DNA of 42,170 nt from DATGFK01 sp040007395. Its GTDB lineage: Bacteria > Chloroflexota > Anaerolineae > Aggregatilineales > UBA2796. Position numbers and translations under genes: made by a program. Positions 24,226 to 30,459 of this stretch are shown here, in pieces. The stretch covers positions 1-42,170 of the forward strand of contig JBDTVG010000204.1 in NCBI GenBank assembly GCA_040007395.1, given 5' to 3'. The notes under the pieces are model-generated. The model did no database searches and had not been told where the DNA came from. It saw nothing but the letters and a program-made list of their open reading frames with translations. Numbering within the stretch: the stretch's first letter is position 1; each line of letters starts with the position of its first letter.

Positions 24226-24252
24226 GAAACTGCATAGTTATAGTACAGTTTC
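24226..24252 (+). promoter_or_regulatory. Inverted repeat upstream of the TIR-UDG gene
   Basis: GAAACTG (24226-24232) and CAGTTTC (24246-24252) form a perfect 7-bp inverted repeat with 13-bp spacing, ending 19 bp before the ATG. A TACAAT hexamer at 24219-24224 just precedes it. It could be an operator or a leader hairpin. Confidence 0.4.
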
Positions 24253-24270
24253 AATTCGGAGCAGCACGCC

Positions 24271-25425
24271 ATGAGTCGTATTTTCATCAACTATCGGCGG
24301 CAGGACAGCGAAGGTTATGTAGGCCGCCTGTACGACCACCTGACTAAGCACTTCGAGCGTGCGGATATTTTCATGGATATAGACAATATTAAACCCGGCG
24401 CGGACTTCGTGGAAACGCTAGAGAGCGCTGTTGCGTCCTGTGACGTGATGATCACGATGATTGGTCCGCAATGGCTGACAATCACTAATGACGCGGGTAG
24501 CCGTCGGCTCGACCAGTGGGACGATTTTGTGCGGATTGAAATTGCTAGTGCGCTCAAGCAAAGCAAGCTGATCATTCCGGTTCTGGTTGGACACGCTCGA
24601 ATGCCATCCCCAACAGAACTACCAGAAGACATGATCGCCTTGGCACGACGCAACGCTCTCGAACTCAGTCACCAGCGCTTTTCTTATGATGTGGATAAGC
24701 TCATTCAGGTGATCAAAGATACGGTTTCGGGTAGCGCATCTCTCAAAATTACCAGTCCAACGACCAAGATCAATGCAGATTCTGAGGTCGTGCGCCAAAA
24801 AGAATTAGCGATCAAAGTTGTGCGGATAGTGCGTGAAAAAGAATTGGCGCTCAAGGCCGTGCGTGATGACCTGATGAATGCCACAACATCGCCGCTGTAT
24901 GAGTTCCGCACGCAAATTCGCGCCTTTCCCGTCCTCGGTGAGGGTAATGCCGACGCAAACATTATCTTTATTGGTGAGGCTCCGGGGAAAAATGAAACCG
25001 AGACTGGTAGACCTTTCATTGGCCCTTCGGGTGAAGTGTTGGATGAAATGCTGCGGAGCATCGACCTCAAGCGCGAAGATGTCTATGTGACCAATATCCT
25101 GATGGATCGTGCGCCGGAAAAGCGCGATCCCACGCCAGCGGAAATCGCCTTTTATGCGCCCTTTCTAGATCGGATCATCGATATTATTCAGCCGACGGTG
25201 ATTGCGACACTAGGACGGTTTTCGATGCAGTACATCCTAAAAAAACTGGATCTGCCAGAAAAACGCGGTTCGATCACTCAGAATCACGGTAAGCTCATCA
25301 AGACTCAAGCGCACTACGGTGAAGTCCATATCGTGCCGTTGTTTCATCCGGCGGTGGTGCTCTATAGTGCCAGCCAGAAGGAAACACTTCGTAAGGATTT
25401 CGAGAAGCTAAAAGTGTTCATTTGA
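24271..25425 (+). CDS. TIR domain fused to a family-4-like uracil-DNA glycosylase
   Basis: A 384-residue two-domain protein. Residues 1-150 are a bacterial TIR_2-type domain: RIFINYRRQDS, IFMDIDNIKPGADF, VMITMIGPQWL, and DDFVRIEIASAL with E90 as the likely NADase Glu, then IIPVLVGHARMPSPTELP. A charged helical linker (171-200) holds a duplicated RxKELAxKxVR unit. Residues 201-384 are a UDG domain: IIFIGEAPGKNE (G235-E242), RPFIGPSGEVLDEML, VYVTN (N275), IATLGRFSM and LFHPA (H359). The four Cys that bind 4Fe-4S in classic family 4 enzymes are absent. GGAG precedes the ATG. TIR domains in bacteria often cleave NAD+ or make signal nucleotides in antiphage defence; coupling this to uracil recognition is inference. 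It stands alone, with no obvious partner gene. Confidence 0.92.
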   Translation: MSRIFINYRRQDSEGYVGRLYDHLTKHFERADIFMDIDNIKPGADFVETLESAVASCDVMITMIGPQWLTITNDAGSRRLDQWDDFVRIEIASALKQSKLIIPVLVGHARMPSPTELPEDMIALARRNALELSHQRFSYDVDKLIQVIKDTVSGSASLKITSPTTKINADSEVVRQKELAIKVVRIVREKELALKAVRDDLMNATTSPLYEFRTQIRAFPVLGEGNADANIIFIGEAPGKNETETGRPFIGPSGEVLDEMLRSIDLKREDVYVTNILMDRAPEKRDPTPAEIAFYAPFLDRIIDIIQPTVIATLGRFSMQYILKKLDLPEKRGSITQNHGKLIKTQAHYGEVHIVPLFHPAVVLYSASQKETLRKDFEKLKVFI

Positions 25426-25507
25426 TCAAATTTTGATCGATTAGCTCTTAAAAATTCGACAGCAGCGCCATTCTGTTAGAGAAAAAGGCACAGAAACGAC
25501 CCTTTGC

Positions 25508-25531
25508 GGCAAATTGCATAGACAATTTGCC
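25508..25531. terminator. Perfect hairpin between TIR-UDG and GGR genes
   Basis: GGCAAATTG (25508-25516) and CAATTTGCC (25523-25531) give a 9-bp perfect stem with a 6-base loop, 83 bp after the TIR-UDG stop. There is no U-tract, so it is a weak terminator candidate or an operator for the next gene. Confidence 0.4.
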
Positions 25532-25618
25532 ACATTCACTACTGCAATGTGACCCCTGAAAGTGCTATCATATACACTGAAAAATGTACAACTCCCGCTC
25601 ACAAAAGGAGTAAGATGT

Positions 25619-26752
25619 ATGTATGATGCCATTGTTGTGGGGGCTGGGCCTGCGGGAAGTACCGCCGCTATCGTCCTAGCGCAGAAGGGATTGCACACAT
25701 TGCTCGTGGATCGCGAGAGCTTCCCGCGTGAAAAAGCGTGTGGTGATGCGGTTCCAGCTACGTGTTTCGAGATTCTCCGCGACCTGAACGTAAACGACTT
25801 CGGGCCAGAAGAAATATTCAGCATTAACCGGATTTTTGTGAAAGGTCCCTTAAAACGAAGTATCGCCTTGGATCTGCATCAACAGGGGGATGCAAATGCC
25901 GGGATTGTGTCGCGCTATGTCTTTGACCGGGCGCTGTACGATCATGCGTTGGCGAGCGGGGCTGAGTTCTGCCAGTTAAATGTTCAGGGGCCGTTGCTCG
26001 AAGCGGGCAAAGTGGTAGGTATCAGAGCGAAGTCGGGCAAGCATGAGATCGAGTATCGTAGCAAGATCGTGATCGCGGCGGACGGCGCAACCTCTGTGAT
26101 CGCACGGGCATTGAATCCGACTCCACGCACCGATAGCACCACCGCGATTGCCTTACGCGGCTATATCGAAACCGATGTTGACTTGGACAGAACGATTGAT
26201 CTGGTTTTTCTCAGCGAAGTGCAGCCCGGTTATGCATGGTTCTTCCCGATGAACAAACATCAGGCCAACATCGGGGTCGGGATGCGAGCTGACCGCTACA
26301 AGAATCAGGATAAGACCCTGCAAGAAATGCTCGATCTCTATCTTAAGTCACCGGAGATTCGCGATCGTGTCGGTCAGCACAAAGTAACCGATCTCAGATC
26401 GTGGCAACTTCCACTGTGTTTGGTTGACCAACCGCGTGTCTTTGATGGCGCGTTGTTAGCCGGCGATGCGGGTGGCTTTGTCGATCCGCTGACAGGGGCA
26501 GGGATCTATCAGGCGGTGTTGACGGGCAAACGCGCCGCCGAAGCGAGTATCCATGCCATCGAGATTAACGATGTGAGTGCGCGGGGGTTAGCGCTCTACG
26601 ATAAATTGTGGCGTAAGGATCTCGGCAGGGACATTAAACGGTCTGCAAGAATGTATCAGATGATTACGGCGATGCCCAGCCTAATCGACGGTATGCTCAT
26701 TGCTGCACGGGCCATACCTAGTATAGTTCCCTATGTACTTGGCAAGATCTAG
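25619..26752 (+). CDS. Geranylgeranyl reductase-family FAD-dependent oxidoreductase
   Basis: A 377-residue flavoprotein of the GGR/ChlP-like group that saturates isoprenoid double bonds or acts on related lipids. The FAD-binding GxGxxG is in MYDAIVVGAGPAGSTAA (8-13), D31 binds the ribose, REKACGDAV is the family's conserved Cys-Gly-Asp segment, YAWFFPMNKHQANIGVGM lies at the substrate side, and GDAGGFVDPLTGAGI is the second FAD motif. The ATG at 25619 is chosen because GGAG lies 8 bp upstream and the Rossmann strand begins immediately; the frame is open further 5' but without support. Its role could be in menaquinone side chains, carotenoids or bacteriochlorophyll phytol; no such genes are nearby. 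Confidence 0.87.
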   Translation: MYDAIVVGAGPAGSTAAIVLAQKGLHTLLVDRESFPREKACGDAVPATCFEILRDLNVNDFGPEEIFSINRIFVKGPLKRSIALDLHQQGDANAGIVSRYVFDRALYDHALASGAEFCQLNVQGPLLEAGKVVGIRAKSGKHEIEYRSKIVIAADGATSVIARALNPTPRTDSTTAIALRGYIETDVDLDRTIDLVFLSEVQPGYAWFFPMNKHQANIGVGMRADRYKNQDKTLQEMLDLYLKSPEIRDRVGQHKVTDLRSWQLPLCLVDQPRVFDGALLAGDAGGFVDPLTGAGIYQAVLTGKRAAEASIHAIEINDVSARGLALYDKLWRKDLGRDIKRSARMYQMITAMPSLIDGMLIAARAIPSIVPYVLGKI

Positions 26753-26775
26753 CGATTCTGACATCCTTTATTACG

Positions 26776-26806
26776 GTTCGGCGCAGCGTGCGAACCTGCG
26801 CTGAAC
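26776..26806 (+). terminator. Hairpin after the GGR-family gene
   Basis: GTTCGGCGCAG (26776-26786) pairs with CTGCGCTGAAC (26796-26806), an 11-bp stem with one G-U pair and a 9-base loop, 24 bp after the stop. The following TGTATACCTTTTAC is only moderately T-rich. Confidence 0.5.
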
Positions 26807-26976
26807 TGTATACCTTTTACCCACTCTGGATTGAAATTTGTATTCCGACCCGCGACGACGACTCCTGATAAGGCGCAGCAGACTGTAATTTGCTATTCAT
26901 AAACTTTTGGCATAATTCATTTGTAGGCATTGGCTTGTTTCTGAAGTGTTGGGCAGAACGGAAGCATAGTTAAGCG

Positions 26977-29262
26977 ATGGAAGCAACTTTTGTGCGGCGA
27001 CCTTGGTTGCTGCCATTGATACTGGCTCTTTTGACCCTTATCGTGCTGCGGCCTGTTGTGTTACGACCAGAACCGGGGCAGGTGCTGGATGGCTCAGATT
27101 TCCGCGATATGTTCTATCCACTCCACGAATATATCGCGCAGACCTTGTATTCTGGGGAACTGCCGCTATGGAATCCGCATCAATTTCTGGGGCATCCTAT
27201 CAGCGGCAATCCTCATGCGGCGTTGTTCTACCCTGCTACATGGTTTATGTGGATCGTGGGCGTGCGACGCGGCATGAATCTTATGCTAGCGCTGCATACA
27301 TGGTGGGCAGCGTGGGGTATGGCGCGGCTGGCGCGAAGTTTTGACAGCAGCCATATCGGAAGTTTGCTTGCGGGAGTTATCTACGCGATGAGCGGTTGGG
27401 TGGGCGCACGCTACTATGCAGGCCACTATAACTTGCTGATAGTCTTTGCGTGGATTCCTTGGGTGATGACGGCCTATCGCTATGCACTAGCGCGGAAAAC
27501 ATGGCGCTCAACCCTGCCCGGTATGGCAGCCTTGGGCTTGACGCTGCTTGCTGGACATCCGCCGCTCACCGTGTATCTCGGCTTATCGCTAGTGACATTG
27601 TGGCTTTATAATGCAGCGCGGAGCCGTTACCGACTTCGTGCTTTGTGGGATGGCGGGCGCTTGCTAGCCATCACCATCATCGGTGCAGTAGTGTTGGGAG
27701 CCGCGTTAGTCTTACCCGCTGCTGAATTGACAACCCGTTCGGCCCGCACCACGACCGACGAAACCTTTAACAATTCCTATGCGCTGCCCCCCGCACAATA
27801 TTTATCACTGCTCATCCCCGATCTGTTTGGCAGACCCAAAACCCCCACAGCCTACTGGGGAGCGCAAAACTATGAAGAATTAACCGCTTATGCCGGATTG
27901 CTGCCCTTACTGGCGATTCCGCTAGCGTTTCGCTGGAAGAAAGATGACAGCGCCTACTGGATCGGGCTGGTGGCGCTGGCGCTGATTCTGAGCGTTGGGC
28001 TGGACGGTGGCCTGATGGCGCTGCTGTGGCGCTGGGTTCCGGGCTTTAGCTTTTTCCGCGTTCCGGCTCGTGCGCTCTTTTTTCTCCTACTGGCGGTTGC
28101 GGGCCTCACTGCCCAATTGGTTACTCACCTGCAAACGAGCAACGTTGATGAACGCCGTGAAGCGCTGCGACCTGCACTGCGTGTCTGGCTGCCTGCCCTC
28201 GGCGCGATACTGTTTGTAGGGGCGGTCTACTTTGGGGGATCAGTCGCCAATAGCAGTATCATCAATGGGAACTCGCCACAACGTGAATTTGTCGTGGCGG
28301 GGGCTTTGACGAGTGCCGCCGTAATCGTCCTTGGGGTATGGGTTGTCTTGTGGCTCTGGACATCGCCCAAAACGGAAACCGTCCAATGGGCATTGCTCTT
28401 TACCTGTTTGCTGGTCACACTGGATGCGTGGCACGTTGTGATTCCGCTTATCACGGTGAGTACCATCACCAACTCACCGATCTGGACAGACGCAAAAACG
28501 ATTGTCCCTCCCGGCCCCGATTCGCGGTTAGATCTGTTGTTGACGGTCAACATCGCCAGCGTGAACGGGCTATACAATGTACTCGGCTATGACCCGCTGC
28601 CCATCGAGGCATACCGTAAACTGCGTGAGGTCGCGGATGCTCACATTGCCTTTGATCGGCTGGATATGCTGCTCGGCGTAAACTATTTAGTTGAGGACAC
28701 AGACAAACCGATCAGCGCTTCCAACATCGAGCCTATCGGGCATAGCGATAATGCGTTGTTTTATCATCGCAAAGATGTCTTTCCTCGCGCATGGTTTGCA
28801 GCGGGAGTCACGGTTGAACCGAATGACAAACTCGTGCAGCAGAGTGTTATTCTTGGCGATAAGGATCTGCATAACGTTTTTGTGGATCGTCCGCTGACTT
28901 GTCCTATCGCTAGCGGGTCAGCCAACATCACCGAGTATCGCCCCAACGATGTCACCATCAAAACCAATGGCGGCGGTGGAGTCCTCATCTTGAGTGACCA
29001 ATATTATCCCGGCTGGAATGCCACGATTGATGGAAAACCTGTAGACATCTATCGCGCTGATACTGTGTTTCGGGCCGTCTGTGTACCAGCCGGCGATCAC
29101 ACTGTTCGTTACGAGTTTCGTCCGCTATCATTGTTTATGGGGATCGTTGTCTCGGCAGTAGGCTGGGTAGTGTTGTGCGCCGTGGCGCTTTTTGTGCGTC
29201 GCCGTCCGCGACAATCACCGCCCGTTGGTTTCGAGACTCAACCACTTGATATATACGATTAA
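26977..29262 (+). CDS. YfhO-family polytopic membrane protein
   Basis: A 761-residue membrane protein of the YfhO type, GT-C-fold proteins linked in Gram-positive bacteria to glycosylation of lipoteichoic acid. The first membrane helix is at 10-30, followed by an acidic loop LDGSDFRDMFYPLHEY (D38, D41, D44) and the conserved LPLWNPHQFLGHPISGNP segment. About twelve more membrane segments follow. The C-terminal soluble part ends in the classic YfhO beta-domain: SDQYYPGWNATIDGKPVDI, VPAGDHTVRYEFRP, then a last membrane helix and a basic tail. The substrate here is unknown. It is a single gene downstream of the GGR-family gene, with a short AT-rich upstream region. Confidence 0.85.
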   Translation: MEATFVRRPWLLPLILALLTLIVLRPVVLRPEPGQVLDGSDFRDMFYPLHEYIAQTLYSGELPLWNPHQFLGHPISGNPHAALFYPATWFMWIVGVRRGMNLMLALHTWWAAWGMARLARSFDSSHIGSLLAGVIYAMSGWVGARYYAGHYNLLIVFAWIPWVMTAYRYALARKTWRSTLPGMAALGLTLLAGHPPLTVYLGLSLVTLWLYNAARSRYRLRALWDGGRLLAITIIGAVVLGAALVLPAAELTTRSARTTTDETFNNSYALPPAQYLSLLIPDLFGRPKTPTAYWGAQNYEELTAYAGLLPLLAIPLAFRWKKDDSAYWIGLVALALILSVGLDGGLMALLWRWVPGFSFFRVPARALFFLLLAVAGLTAQLVTHLQTSNVDERREALRPALRVWLPALGAILFVGAVYFGGSVANSSIINGNSPQREFVVAGALTSAAVIVLGVWVVLWLWTSPKTETVQWALLFTCLLVTLDAWHVVIPLITVSTITNSPIWTDAKTIVPPGPDSRLDLLLTVNIASVNGLYNVLGYDPLPIEAYRKLREVADAHIAFDRLDMLLGVNYLVEDTDKPISASNIEPIGHSDNALFYHRKDVFPRAWFAAGVTVEPNDKLVQQSVILGDKDLHNVFVDRPLTCPIASGSANITEYRPNDVTIKTNGGGGVLILSDQYYPGWNATIDGKPVDIYRADTVFRAVCVPAGDHTVRYEFRPLSLFMGIVVSAVGWVVLCAVALFVRRRPRQSPPVGFETQPLDIYD

Positions 29263-29300
29263 GTGATTTTTCGATAGGTCTGTTACGCGGCTGGCTTGCC

Positions 29301-30344
29301 ATGAACGGTGAAGTTCTGTACTATAGCGGAATATCTTGCCGCCTGATCTTTCGTGGAGCGTGCGCTATTAATGCCTTAAACCGCCTTCGCCATCTGGTTG
29401 TGCTATTTGTGCTTGGCCTGACGATCACGGCTTGCGGGAGCGGAACGGCGAATGTCGCAACCCGTCCGCCACAGGCAACCGTCACGCCACGCGCCACACT
29501 GCTACCGACTGTCGCCGCGCTAGTACCCTTCGGTACTGTGGATCGCCCCTATCACATCGTGCTGGTTCCGCCTGCCGGAAGTTCGGTAACGGGTACGGCA
29601 CTGGCAGATTTCATAAAGGAACGCACAGGTCTGAACTTCAAGGTTGATATTGTTGCGACCTACGCTGATGTGTTACAGGCCTTGTGTATCGCTAGCCCCG
29701 GCAACCCGCCAACTTTTGGTTGGCTTGATGGCTGGACTCTCTTAACAGCACAGGCACAAGGCTGCGGTACGATTATGCTGCGAACCCAGCAAAACGGCGC
29801 GATGGGTGTCAAAGCCGATATTGTGATCAGTCCTGCGGCGCAGATCGATACACTGGCGGTCTTACATAACCGAGCCAAGACCCGCGATTTTTGCCGCGTC
29901 AGCAGCGACGACGATATAAGCTGGATACTCCCCGTAGTTTTGATGCGGACTACCCCCGGCTTCGATCCACTGACGGCGTTTCGCAATATCAGGGATTACG
30001 GCGATACAACTGCCATGCTTCAGGACGTTTCGGATAACAAATGCGTCGCTGCGATTGCATCCGGCACACTGAGTACCTATAAACTTACCAACATCGCGGA
30101 CATCACTCGCACGGTCAAAGTATTGGCGACAACCCCTGAATTGCCGTATGGCGGGCTGGTTGCTTCGCCTGATGTTCCGCGTCCCGTAGCATCACAAGTT
30201 TCCAGCGTATTTGCCGATCATCTTGACCAGTTAAAAGACCTCGTGACGGCGGACGCACTCGTTCCAGCGACTCCAGCAGATCTTGCCGATCTCCAGAAAA
30301 CGTTCGATGCCGGCGGGTTTAATCTGGCGGCGTTAGGCTCATAA
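29301..30344 (+). CDS. PhnD-like substrate-binding lipoprotein
   Basis: Up to 347 residues. A hydrophobic leader ends in lipobox ITAC with Cys about 45, then a Thr/Pro-rich tether to about 72. The body resembles phosphate/phosphonate-binding proteins of the PhnD type: YHIVLVPPAGSSVTGTALADFI, a FGWLDGWTLL segment, SWILPVVLMRTTPGFDPL and a DNKCVAAIASGTLSTYKL lobe. These bind a ligand outside the membrane for an ABC importer. No cognate ATPase or permease is adjacent, and the FtsX-type gene after a terminator-like hairpin is a different transporter class. The long pre-lipobox stretch suggests the real start is a later non-ATG codon, but none stands out. Ligand unknown. Confidence 0.75.
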   Translation: MNGEVLYYSGISCRLIFRGACAINALNRLRHLVVLFVLGLTITACGSGTANVATRPPQATVTPRATLLPTVAALVPFGTVDRPYHIVLVPPAGSSVTGTALADFIKERTGLNFKVDIVATYADVLQALCIASPGNPPTFGWLDGWTLLTAQAQGCGTIMLRTQQNGAMGVKADIVISPAAQIDTLAVLHNRAKTRDFCRVSSDDDISWILPVVLMRTTPGFDPLTAFRNIRDYGDTTAMLQDVSDNKCVAAIASGTLSTYKLTNIADITRTVKVLATTPELPYGGLVASPDVPRPVASQVSSVFADHLDQLKDLVTADALVPATPADLADLQKTFDAGGFNLAALGS

Positions 30345-30383
30345 ATTCGAGAAATCTACATGTGATGACCAAACATTATCCCC

Positions 30384-30425
30384 GACCCCTTCTCTATCCG
30401 GTGAGAAAGGGGTCAAATTTTTACA
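30384..30425 (+). terminator. Terminator-like hairpin after the PhnD-like gene
   Basis: GACCCCTTCTC (30384-30394) pairs with GAGAAAGGGGTC (30403-30414), 11 bp with one bulged A, followed by AAATTTTTAC. It resembles a decayed CTCACCC-type element. It ends the PhnD-like transcript before the FtsX-type gene. Confidence 0.65.
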
Positions 30426-30459
30426 TTATCTTGTCCGCCAGCCAAACACATAGCAAGCT

